DNA from: Paralichthys olivaceus | Lineage: Eukaryota; Chordata; Actinopteri; Pleuronectiformes; Paralichthyidae | Length of the DNA stretch: 64,000 nucleotides | Direction: 5' to 3' | Assembly (NCBI RefSeq): GCF_024713975.1 | Contig: NC_091106.1 | Span: forward strand, 8,721,001 to 8,785,000 | Shown: positions 1 through 12,216 of the stretch, piece after piece | Numbering within the stretch: position 1 is the stretch's first letter | Layout: the number at the start of each line of letters is the position of its first letter | Program-made: the position numbers and the translations under genes | Notes under the pieces: model-generated | Told to the model about the DNA's origin: nothing | Databases searched by the model: none | Seen by the model: the letters and a program-made list of their open reading frames with translations, nothing else

Positions 1-418
1 GCTGCAGATGCATCGAAGGGGTTGGGACCCCCCCGCCCCTTTGCATAGCCGTTAACGTTCACTTCAGAAATCCTTCACAGTTGGCGCCAGCAGTCGAGGC
101 ACAGTTGTCAAATGTCGGGCCCTCACTCAACAACACCACAAATGAGCTGTAGTATTTAATATCCTCACACATGCTGCTGCCTGATGACACTAACAACTAT
201 CTGCCAGTGTGTTTATCTCAGGCTTGTAACCTCTAACAAACCCATCCAGCTGAAAGAGCCCATCTCTCTAATCAGTGTGTCAGCAGTTATAAAGTCCAGC
301 AGGGAATGTACTTCCTCTGTGAAGTGGAGGATTGATGTTGCCCGGTCAGGCTTGAGGGGGGATTGTTTGTTTATTCTTGTTAGTCATTCTCCTCCTCTGT
401 TGCCTCCCCCTTCCACAG
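1..418 (+). other. arid4b: arid4b intron, 3' part
   Basis: Non-coding sequence leading into the first visible arid4b exon. A CT-rich tract before CACAG at 414-418 serves as the acceptor. The short ORFs here run through the splice site and are not genes. No repeat was recognised. Confidence 0.8.
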
Positions 419-484
419 GTGACCTTTAAACCAGATCTGTCCACAGCTGAGGTTCATGATGAAAATATCAAAGGACCTCTAAAG
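419..484 (+). CDS. arid4b: arid4b exon (N-terminal Tudor region)
   Basis: 22 codons in phase 0, ending DENIKGPLK before the donor GTAAGG. This matches the vertebrate ARID4B segment just after the initial KVKVTF motif and is the first exon of the gene present in the window. Confidence 0.9.
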
Positions 485-3400
485 GTAAGGCCAGAAAGAT
501 CGAGGAGATTGATGCCTTGTTACAGTCAGATGGAGTATCATTTTTTACCACTTCCTTTGGTTTTTGTATCAGTTGGCATCCATTGTCAGCTCATTAATTG
601 AAAAAAACCAAATTAGAAAATAGTAATAATTAGCATCTTGATGGGTCAAATAACAGCAGTGAATCTGTTCAACAGGTGGGTGCTGTTGTAGAGGTGAAGA
701 ATCAGGATGGAGTTTACCAGGAGGCCACAATCAACAAGCTGACTGATGCTAGTATATATACTGTCGGTAAGTTGACAACAAACCACCTTCTTTACCTCCT
801 GTCAGGAAGAATCAAGCTCTCCTCACAGCGAGCTTCAAAAAACGTACATGTGTACAAATTCAATTCAACACAATTCACGCTTTGTGTGTCAAACTTGTTA
901 TTGCACTAAGTTTTTGGAAGAACCATCTGCCATTTTTTTGTGTGTTAGATGGTGTTGACTAAATCCATTTTCATGGTCTAAGGATGGTGTTGTGTATTGT
1001 GCAGATTGTAAAGCACCTTGTTTTGTGAGATGGGGCTATATCAATAAAATTGAAATTGACTTGACAGCAGTAAAGCTGCTGTGCTGTATCTGCTCAGTCA
1101 TATCTCCAAACCATTAAATCCCAGACAGTTACTGGTGTTTGTTTTGTTAATTCAAATGTACAGTTAAACTTCACATAAATTATGTTACCATATTACAATA
1201 TATTTCAAAATATTACAATCCAAGGCAAGGAGAAATACTGGTCAAGACAAACCCATATAACAATGTAATAATAAAACAAATGATGAAGTGTATTAATATT
1301 GGTGAATAACTTAAATTTATAATTATTTTAAAATAATTAACTCTAGTCCTAAATAACTAGAGTTGGATATCCAGAAGTAGAACTAATAGTTAACATCTTA
1401 AATCATAATTGATGGATATATCATTGGTCTAAATAAAATAGTTAAATGAAGATCACAGGTTAACTTCCTTGAATTTATTTTTGGGCCCAACTTTCCAACA
1501 TTTAGATGTTTGGTTTGCAATAGAGGTTCAGTGTGTAAGATTTAGTTGAAAGGGATTTATTGGCAGACATTTAACATAAAATAATCAGAGTGATGTTTTC
1601 ACTAGTGTGTTTCATATAAACTGTATGAATTTTTGTTTTCCTTACCCTAGAATGGGCTCTTTATATTTAAATACTTTATATTTACATCGGGAGTGGGCTC
1701 TCTCTACGGAGGCCGCCATGTTTTTACATTAGCCCAGACTGGAAAAACTGACATAGGTTCTCCTTCATGTTTTGAAGGGGAGGGTGAGGTGCATTCGGCT
1801 GCAACTTAACCAATAGATGTCACTAAATTCTACACACTGAACCTTTAAGTGAAAGAGAAATACAGCAAATTCAAAATTAATATTTGAGAAGCTAGAAGCA
1901 ACCAGAAATTTGAATTTAAACTTTAAAATTGAGTGTGAAAACTGTTGTGTTAGTCTGTCAAGCGCACACTGTTCAAATGTTAGATAATTCAAACCACACA
2001 GCGTAAAGGCTGCTGCTCAGATCTGCAGTTTCTCAGCAGCTGTTCGTCTCTTAAGAAAGCCCATGGGGTTTTTCCTGTCTTGAAAACACTTGTCTTTTCA
2101 TTCATCACTGAGAAAACAAAAAACACTAGTCACTTCTTAAGTTACCATAAGTGACTTTTCCCTCGTTGTCACCAAATACATTTGATGAATGGGATTTAAG
2201 GATTTGCACATCTGGGTTTGTCTTTGAAAGTGAAAGTCTTTTTGTTCTTCAATATGATGTATATATTTGTGTACTGTAATCTTATGTGGCTGCACTTTGT
2301 AGACATATATGAACATTTAATATCAGTCAATGCATTAGACAGTTCCCCCACATATCTTATTTTACCATTTACTCCACTCGCTGCTGCACAGAGTGTCCTT
2401 GAAGATCTCAAAGAGTCGTGAGCTGGAAGCAACTCTGTCACTGCGTGTTGGATTTATCCACAAACATAATTTGTTTTCAGCGTATCGTAAAACAAGCAGA
2501 CATTTTGTAACTCTGTGTGTGTGAATTGGTGGACTCCTGGCCTACATTCAGCAGCCTAATATTTTTCACTCTCATCTCTGCAGTCTTTGACGATGGCGAT
2601 GAGAAGACCCTGAGGCGTTCCTCTCTTTGCCTGAAAGGAGCGCGTCACTTTGCAGAGAGCGAGGCAAGTATTGCGCTGTCCTGCAGCTTTCTGGGGACTC
2701 AGTCTGTTTCATAGCTTTTGTTCAGTCAAAACAGTCTCACATCTCTATTCACAGTGCTCAAATTAAAAAGCCGCCCATGAATAGTTCCATATTGGCCTCT
2801 AGAAGTTCAGCTGTGAAATATTTTCAGGATATGTAAACTCACACATCACATCAGAGGAAAGAGCTCTGTTTGTAACTGTTGACATTTCTTCAAGGTATAC
2901 AGGTTCAAACTTCCGTCTTCAGATTTAGTGTGTGACAAGATGCTACTGAAGCTCATTGCTGTTCTCTCCCGTGCAGACACTTGACAGACTCCCTCTCACC
3001 AACCCCGAGCACTTCGGCACACCTGTCATCGGCAAGAAGGGCAACCGCGGGCGACGATCGAACCCTATGTGAGTGTTGGCCTCTGCCTCTGTACATCCCG
3101 CAGGGCTGGTATCATACTTGATGTCTGTTATGCTGGTGGGGAGGGATTTTTCTCTGCCTACCCACAGCCATCAGTAATTGGCTCACCCATTTTTAAGCGT
3201 GCTGCTGACAGCAGTTGAACTGAAAGATTTACTCTCATCTCAATCCCCCCATAAACAGCCCCTGAGGCCTGGGAGAGGACGGTCTACTCGCCTCCTTGAG
3301 TTCCTTAATCACGCCTGGCTCCTGTGTGTGCATGTGTCTGTTTGTCCTGCTGAATATTATCTTTTTCTTTCTCTCCTTTGACTCGAATGTTCCAGTGGGT

Positions 3401-6400
3401 GTTTTATGCGCTGATGTGCCTACTCCTGGTAGACTGCAGAGTTTTCATCAGGGAATAGGAACTGCGGAGGGAATTCTGGCGCTGGATATAACGCTGTTAT
3501 AAAGAGGACACTCTGCTACATAATCTCATTCTCTGACACCCATTGCTAATGGCACTCAGAGAAAAGTCAATATTACTCTAAACATTGATGCAATATTGAC
3601 TTGGAGCAGTCCCAGCTGCACATTAGCACCTTGGACCAGTTGTCTTCCTTTGCACTATAAGTCTTAACTGTTTAATAACTAGGGCTGACAATGCAGCACA
3701 TATTGAGATTAAAACTACTATAGTTGTTGTTTTAAAGGAAGAGTTCAACATTTTTGAGGAAGGTGCTAATTTGCTTTCTTGCTGAGAGTGCTCTTGTGTG
3801 TACCATAAAGAATGGAAACAGGAGAAAATGTGCTTCTGACACATTATGTCTTGTTGGTTTAACCATGAGGTTGCCAGGCAACCAGCAGAGATACCAAGAA
3901 GTCATTGGTACTGTTCAATGACAGAAAATAAAGATGGACGACGGCAGCTGGCTTCAGCATTAGTCATAAACCACACTTCCTCCATGTTAACAGATTGGAC
4001 ATGGCCCCAAAAAAATGTTATCACCAAAGAAATTTTTCTCAAAGAAGATTTCTTTCATTTTACTGTCATTACAGCTGTTATTGTGATGACATATGCTCAG
4101 CTGTTCAACTTGTTTAGAAATTTAGTTTAAAGGTCACTTTGACATAACAAAGCTAGTTTGGGGCCATAACAAACATTTTTCAGACAAATAATCAACTGGA
4201 TACGATTATGACGTGGTGAAGGTCAACCTCACTGTGACATTGAATTGTTCTCCAAAAACACTTTTATGGCGATTATTTGACACCCTAACCTGAGTCATGC
4301 AAAAAGTAGGCAACAGGGACTGATGAGTAAGCAAGTAAAAATAAATGTGGGCCTACTTCACTACAAATGTTCATCACTACAACACACGCTAAATTGATTG
4401 ACTATATTTGGTCATCTGTAATTGACACTTGCTGTCCGCTGTCACATCAGCTCAATGAAATATATAATGATGCCATTTTTAGCAACCGGAAACTGTGTCA
4501 TGCTAAACCTAGCATGTAGCTATCAACTGTCAGAGTGTTTAAATATGTAGTGGCACATTGCTGGTATCTTATCAGTGTTATCACTGGTAACATTTCTCCA
4601 TGGTGGCATGCCATGACAAAAAGGAAATCAATCTATCCAATTGATCATCACTCTAGCACCTCAATGATTTGTCCAGGCACGTATTTAGTTTGGTGGGAGC
4701 GACGGCACATCTCTCTCGTTGCTCTTAGGTCCAAGCTGAGTTAACTTTCCCTGCTCTTCTCCTTTTCACTGACTGCCTTTCATTAAGTATTTTACTGCAA
4801 CATGAGCCTATCTACACACTATAGTTGACTGAAGTAACGTGGCATACACTTTTCTGTGACTCTTAACATAGGAAGTCTGGATTGGACCTTGATTGGCCCA
4901 TGGTTCAAGCCTTAGTGGTACCGTACTTCAAATAGCAAGTTTCAAATCCAAATTAAATGAAAAATGAATAAATTACAATCAAATATTTTTCAAAAATCTA
5001 TTGATCATTTAATTATTTTCTCAAACTCCACACAGTCACATCCTTTTGATCTGGCTTATGCTTTTAAATGGCAGGTTGAAATATATTTAGGACATTATTT
5101 TATTTTTGTAGGTTCAATTAAATTTTATTTGTGTGCCAAATCTATTTACATTATCTCAAGGCACTTTTCCTAGAAAGTTAGAGAAGTTCATTTTGGAACC
5201 TGACTGTAAATCAGGTATAAAAGAGGAGTATTTCCTGTCACTTTGACACAGGTATGATTCTAGTTTACTGTGAGTGTGTGCTGTTGTCAGAACAAGCCTA
5301 GTGAGGCATAAAAAGAGGATGGAGGCTTGTTGCCTGCTGGTGGTGCTTGCATTTTCATTGGCTACCTGTCTACGGGCCACAGTCAGCGCTCTGCCTGAGC
5401 ATCAGGATGACGGTTAAGACAGCTGAGAATGAACCGCCTTGTCAATACACTGATCCTAATGAGTGAGCTCATCAGTGACCTTATGTTCCTCTGTGATACA
5501 TAATAATTTGTCTACAAAGTTCACTGGTGGTTTTATTGTGCCTTGGGTTGTTAATTGGAGACTTTATTATGCTTTCTGGCTGAGCAGCTGTTAAATGAAA
5601 AGATGTTTTGTCTGCAAAAATCTTCTCTCTGTCTATACTGAGAAAGAACTGTATTCAAATTGTATTTACCTCATCTGTTTATATATATATTGTGGATTTA
5701 ATATGAAATGCCAATATATTTACAGCTCTATGAACAACCAGGATGATATTCTTTCTTTAAACAACACTGCGAATAAGTTTACAGCACTTTTCTCAATCAA
5801 ATGATACCAACCAGCTTATAACTAATTCCAAATAGAGGCTGATACAGCTTGTATGAATTGAGTCAACCAACCTTTCACTGTTTTTATAACGTTCTATAAT
5901 GTCCATAGTGATGTCATCATTGACCCACAGAGCAAAAGCTAAAATAAAATCTTCCCAGAAAATCCTCACAAATGAGAAACTGGAACTGAAGAATATAGTT
6001 CGTTGCTCTAAGCTGTGAATAAAGTGAGCTGAATTCACCAGATGTGAAGAATTTAAGTGTATATTTATGAACATCTACATCCAATAAACTATACTTTTCT
6101 CCAACAGTCAAGAAGAAGAGTTGTCTTCATCTTCCAGTGAAGAGGAGGAGAGTGATCAGCGGCAGAATGAGGATATGTTTGGCAAAGTGGTCTGTGTGGA
6201 AGGAGTCACCACCGGGGACAAGAAGAAGAGCACGTGGTACCCTGCTCTAGTGAGTCTCCTTTCTGTCTCTGTGAAAAGGGGCTACCACTGCTGGTCCTCA
6301 CATACACTAACAGCATTGATACCCGTTTGTATAACCACAGCACCATTCAAGTTTATGGTATTAAAATGCTGGAAATTTGATTGTTTATACAGTTAAATAG

Positions 6401-9400
6401 CAGATTTCTATAAAGACAAACTGCGTGACTGAACTTGAAGAGTTTCAGAGTCAAAACAGCTTGACTAGTATTATTTGGAGGAAAAAGACATGACTCGTTT
6501 TCTCTCTGGTAACAGTGCAATACAGACATTGTTTTGATGCATTCAGTCTTTTCCCATCCATGTCCCTCCACCCAGCCTTGACCCTCAGCAACTGCTTGGG
6601 CATAATGAAATAGTGACAGGCGTTGTTTGTTTACGTAAGTGTTACAAGTATAACTGGGCGAATGGGAGAGGGTGGGGAAAGCTGTGCCTTTAACAGTGTA
6701 GTCATCACAGCCCCGCCTCCAGCATTTGTTGTTCTTGGCTGGCCATTGACTGAGCACCATGCTGCCTCCTTGTGACAGCCCAGAGAAGTACAGTACACAG
6801 TTGCCTCTCATTGTTTATACTGTGATCTTATAGCAGAGGAGTGCACTGGTAGATCTCTCATCTGTGACAAACTGTGAGCTCTGAACAGGACAAGTTAAAT
6901 AAAAGACAACAGAGACCGTGTCTGTATGAGCAAGGTGTGTGGTATGCGTGTGTGGTGTGTATGTTCATCTGATCTATTAACCTTCTCTTGTTTGTGTTCA
7001 ACAAGGTCATCTCCCCGGACTGCCATGAAGATGTGACTATGAAGAAGGACAACATCTTCGTCCGCTCATTCAAGGATGGAAAATTGTGAGTCATTACTAA
7101 TCTACAAAAACGCACACTTTAACGATGTGTGACGCACAACTACACTAATGATTATCAGTATATTATTGACATTTTTATTATTAATTAACACAAATGGTGT
7201 TTATGTCCAGATAATCATCTTGAAAGTATAAAGTGAAACAGAATTTAGCATAGCACCAAGTTGATTTGTGATTGTTACTTAAATAATTGAGGAAAATCAG
7301 CTTCTCAACTTCTTTTGAGAAGCTTTGGCAATAACATGATTTGCATGTTCATTTTATGAATGCTTTTATGAACTTAGTAGCTCCAGATTAGTTTTTTTCT
7401 ATTTCTACTCATCAAGTAATCATTAAGTCCCAGTTTAAAACATCCCCATCAGGAGTCTGAATGAATGGCTTTTAATGAGATTTATGTGCAGTGAATATTT
7501 GCAAGAAGAAGCACGAGAAAATTCTTGTTAGAAGATAGCTACAGTAGTACACGTAAATACAAAATGTAATATGTCATAAGTTTGGTACTTATCTTCTTCT
7601 TTGCTTTTCTTTTTAAAAAGTTATACTTCTACTGTCAAGTGGTGTGATCATGATGAATCTCACTAGTATGACTTTTGTGTCTCTTGGAATCAAAATATTC
7701 ATGATAAATCGTTCAAAACTTTAGAGGAATATAAGAGTTTGTGATCTCTAAACAGGAGTTGGGATACTGCGTGCTCTCCCTGGCACTGCTGGGTTTTGTT
7801 ATTTTATTTGTCCTCAGGCTGTAAGTTACTGGTGAGGTAAGGCAGTGTAGGTTCCCCCGGGCTGCCCATAGCCTGGAACCACACAGCCAGATTGTTTTGT
7901 CTGTGGTAAAGAGAGGAATAAGTCCTGTCAGGAGTCTCAGCTGATGGTTTCTTACTGCAGCCTTTCTGTATGTGGGTAGAGATGTGCTGTAGCCCACTCA
8001 GAAATTAATCTGGTGTTTCCCCGCTGCTCCAGAGACTTTCCTTATTGTCTGTTTTAATTCCACTGAAGACAGAACAGCCTTGAGTCTGCATACCTTCATA
8101 AATATTCTGCATAATTCACCGACATGACCCTTTATCTGCAGCTGAAGACGACATACTCGCAGCACAGGATGTCTTATCGCTTGTATTTTGGCTAATGGTC
8201 AGGTGAAGGGTAGAGTTGATGAGAGGGATAAGATAAGAGTGATAAATCACAGAAGAACTGGAAGTCATACACTTGTGAAGTATTTCCTCTCTGAGTGAGC
8301 ACGGTGCCCTGTGGTGGTGTTTGCTGCAAATTAATTCACACAGGAGGAGTCTATCCTTCTGTTTTGTTGCAGTTTGAGTTCACTCATTGAAAACCGCATA
8401 TGCAAGGGCGGGTGCAAGACATAATAATGTACGGTGTCGGAAAATCTATATCATTATTAATGAGTTTCTTAGGTCTGTGTTTCCCCCAGTCCTTCTGCCT
8501 TTATGTGGATGGAATAATAAGGATGGAAATATATTATTACTGTTGCTCGTGTGTGATGTGATGTCAGTCTGATGCATCTGTAAGGTCTCTTTATGTTTTT
8601 TTACAGTATGAGTTATAGCCGGTGTTGCTGATTATATTATATGACATAAACCAACGAAGCTTTTTAACACAATTCACCACATCTACTCATTTCCGAGATA
8701 TTGCAGCATGATGACAATCATTCACGTTAGGGATGTACTTTAAAAAAAAAAGTTTAACTGATAAACAACAATTAACAGACAAGATATCTTATATAGGCAA
8801 TAGACGAGTGTCTGAAGAAGACTTCTTTTTTTTATTAAGGGGTTAATTTTTACATTCGCAAACAGCAGCATAAAAAGACGAACCTGCAGTGCTGCTGTTG
8901 TGCTTTTAGACATGCACTGAACTCCGGATAATCTCCTGACATTCTCTGGAGAGGCGGTATGTGCGAACGCAGGTGTCCGAGTGAGAGGCTCCGGACTTTC
9001 TCCAGAGTTTCTCTGGCCAGCCTCTTAGTAAATACCTGGTAGAATTTCCCACTGAGGCCATGTGAGAAAACAGCAGATGATGTTTGTTAGAAACAAATGT
9101 CATCAACAAAACTGAAAAAACTAAAAGATTACAAATATTTCAAGAGGAAAAAGCTGTGCCATAGATGTAGAAGACACTGACTAAGAGGGCAAGAGAGCTT
9201 TTGGTGATAAAGTGCGCCGGCAGTATTGATGTGCTGTAAACAAAAACATGATATCTGCATCCATTAATGTGTTACATTCTGCCTCTGCCTGCTGTGCCAC
9301 CCCTCACCTGAACACTCTGGAGATTCTGTCACAGAATATCCTGCTGCGTTGTTCATGTTTGAAAGGCAAACTCCAGAGAAAATCCTGACCAAATCTGCTG

Positions 9401-12181
9401 GAGTTCATGCTTGAAACAGCTTTACTCACACACACACAGAGATCTGTGTGTCACAATCAGGAGAAATCTAGTCACTTCAGTGGCTCAGTGGCCCATCAAA
9501 GCGGCATCACTTTTGTTTTCGATGTGCTCCTGTGGCGCCGGCAGGCATGCAGTCATTCCGATGCGCATTGGAGTAAACTGCATCTGGATCAGTGGGCAAT
9601 CCCAATAATCAATCCTGATTAACAGGCCAGGTCTACCCAGTCCTCAGCAACAGCTTTCCTTTTAACTTTGAGATCCACAGTGCAGAATACCTGTGAAGAT
9701 GGTACCGATGTCAGTATTTAATGGTTAATAGTTCACATTCATCAACATCAAGGTCAGACTGTCTATACCCTCCTTTCAACAATGTCAGTTTATACCAGGC
9801 TGCCTCATTTCCTGGAGCCCTTTTTACTCGCAATGTTTTCAAGTGTTTTCCATTCTTCAGCACAAACACACTCACCCCACCTGACATTATTTATTATTGT
9901 ACTTTTTATCAGTCATGTCAGCTTCCTCTTGTCCCATTATTACAGAGTTATTCCAACCTGCTGCTCCCTGTGTGTTTTTTTTGTTTGTTTTGAACAGGGG
10001 GTCACATCCATAGACCATGTGACCTCTCCACGCACAGCGCCTGCTTCAGTGTGTTCACTTGTCTCTGGAGAGTGTGGTATTGTTAGTGGTCACCGTTCAG
10101 TGCCGCTTTTCAAAAACAATGGCTTTGGAAAATGTTTTTTCAAGGAAAGCAAGGTCACATCCAGAAGGGAGACCGGAGCGCTCAGGAAGTGGGTATTCTT
10201 ATTTAGTCAGATCTGGTTACCATAGCAACAATGGAAACAGTTGCTATTTTTTTCTCTTCTTTTGGCTGCCTTGCAAACTTGTCTGTGCTATAGTACGTAG
10301 TTTGCAGAAAAAACAGTTTTATCATTGCACAAATGTTTTTAATTGAGCCTTTCAGAATTAGATAAACACAGCTAGGCTGCAAACTACATGTTCATGTTGT
10401 CTCAAGGAGTTGAAGCAATTTATCGTTTTATTAAATGGTGGAATGACAGAGAATAATAAATAGCAGTAAAACTCTGAGCTATGTTAGTGGCCTGGCTTTA
10501 GGGATGACAAGGGATGTGGAGATGAACTGCTGTGACATTTTGTGCAGATGTTCATGGTCTCCAGAGGCTAAATCTTGCTGATTTCGGTGATATTTCATCT
10601 TTCTGAGCTTGACATTTTATCCCAACAGCTATTTTTTATTTATTTATTACCAAATGACTAACACATGACATTCCAATCAGTGTATACTGCTAATTAGCAG
10701 ATGTTATTAAGCATTTGATAGCATTTAGCTCAAAATGCTTGTGTACTGAACACACTCACAGAGCTGCATGCGTGGCGGAACACCTTTTTAATCTTATTTA
10801 TCCTTTTAATTGTAAGCAGTTAAATAAAAACATTTCTTTGCACCATTTGTATACATGCAAGTGCATTTGGGAACCTGTGCCACTGTAATAACAGCTGTGA
10901 CTCAGTAGTTTGAATGGGTCGTCCGCTAACCAGAGGGTTGATGGTTCAATCCCCGGTTAAGATACAGCTCTGTCAACAGATACCACAGCAAATCATCTCC
11001 CTGGCACCGCAGCCGAGCCTCTAACTGATTTCAGTTTACAAGCTCCACTGATACATCTATCTGCCAAATCACTGACACTTTGCCCAGCTGCTGTAGAGTT
11101 GCTGTAAGAAAATAGGCTGATTGAATCTGGTCTGGTCATGTTGACTCAACTTCTGAGGTTGTTGTTGGTGCTGGGCTCTAAGGTTGGAAACAATTTTCTC
11201 TCTGCCAATAAGAGTTTAGGTTGTTTACTCTGTTGCTGCTTTACATCTTATTCTTTTAGTCCAACTTTTCTTTTAGGAAAGATGAAAAATGGGCGGGTGT
11301 CTACTTTTACCTACAGTCTAGTATCATTCAGTGCTGTTCACACTATCATTTCTGTGCCAATTTTAATCAGAGTCTCTGTTTGTTTTTGCAGTTCCATGGT
11401 GCTGAGGAAGGACGTCCGTGAGATCAGTAGTGACTGTCCTCCAAAAGCTGACGCAGGGCTCAAACCAGGTGAGTTTAAAGGAAAACTTTGAGACTTTTAT
11501 CTCACAGAAGCAGTGCAAAGTGTGCACCGTGTCCCAGACATCTGTGAGCTGGCCTGTGTGTTGACACACTTGGCAAAAAAATACTCCGAGTAGGCTGCTG
11601 CGTGGCAGACCGAAGAAAGAGAAGTTTTGTTTTTGTTCTGGGGAATGCAGCAGTGAAGAGCGCCTGTCACTGTGGAGTCTATTTTTATTTGAAGTCATCA
11701 CCAGGCTTTTTATATAGTGCCCCTGTTTCCTTTCTGTTGCAGAGCTCTGACATTCTCATAATAAGGGTTATAAAGCAGCTCTGTATTATCTTAGTCTTTA
11801 CAGGTGGTTGACTCAAAACTGCTATATTTCCTGCTTTGCAAAACCGTGAAATCAGCATCTGCAAAGGTGGTTAGATTCTGCATAAGCACCACCTGTGACA
11901 TTGTAGCTGTACGTTTCTGCTGCTCCGTGTCACTGCAAATGCTCCTGACAGCTTTTCATATTGCTATGTTCCATGGCTGATTTCTACTCATATTTATGTC
12001 AGTGTCTTTTATATCGTCTCACTTTTGTATATTATTTCCAGAAGTAAAATTGTAGTTGTAAGTGTTGTTAATCACCACTGGTTCTCAGTTTGAATATTTT
12101 GCTAGAGAATTCACTGGTTTCATTCAATTTAATTTATGACACAGCACACAAACGCACACAAACGCACACAAACGCACACAA

Positions 12182-12216
<35 letters not shown>

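Larger units (their letters stand above)
767..2583 (+). other. arid4b: arid4b intron with two repeats
   Basis: Intron of 1.8 kb. It contains a LINE/SINE-type 3' tail near 990-1065 and a complete MITE-like element at 1524-1846. The rest is AT-rich with no recognised feature. Confidence 0.8.
3069..6107 (+). other. arid4b: arid4b intron, repeat-rich
   Basis: Intron of 3.0 kb with a decayed composite repeat near 3735-4100 and a second repeat fragment at 5112-5172. The remainder is AT-rich intron without recognised function. Confidence 0.75.

Noticed and set aside
8304..8317. GTGCCCTGTGGTGG as a CTCF site
   Set aside because: The single mismatch falls at a core C, so it is weaker than the other candidates.
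10890..10970. Possible tRNA gene
   Set aside because: Has A- and B-box-like segments but no acceptor stem or anticodon arm; fits a SINE fragment.
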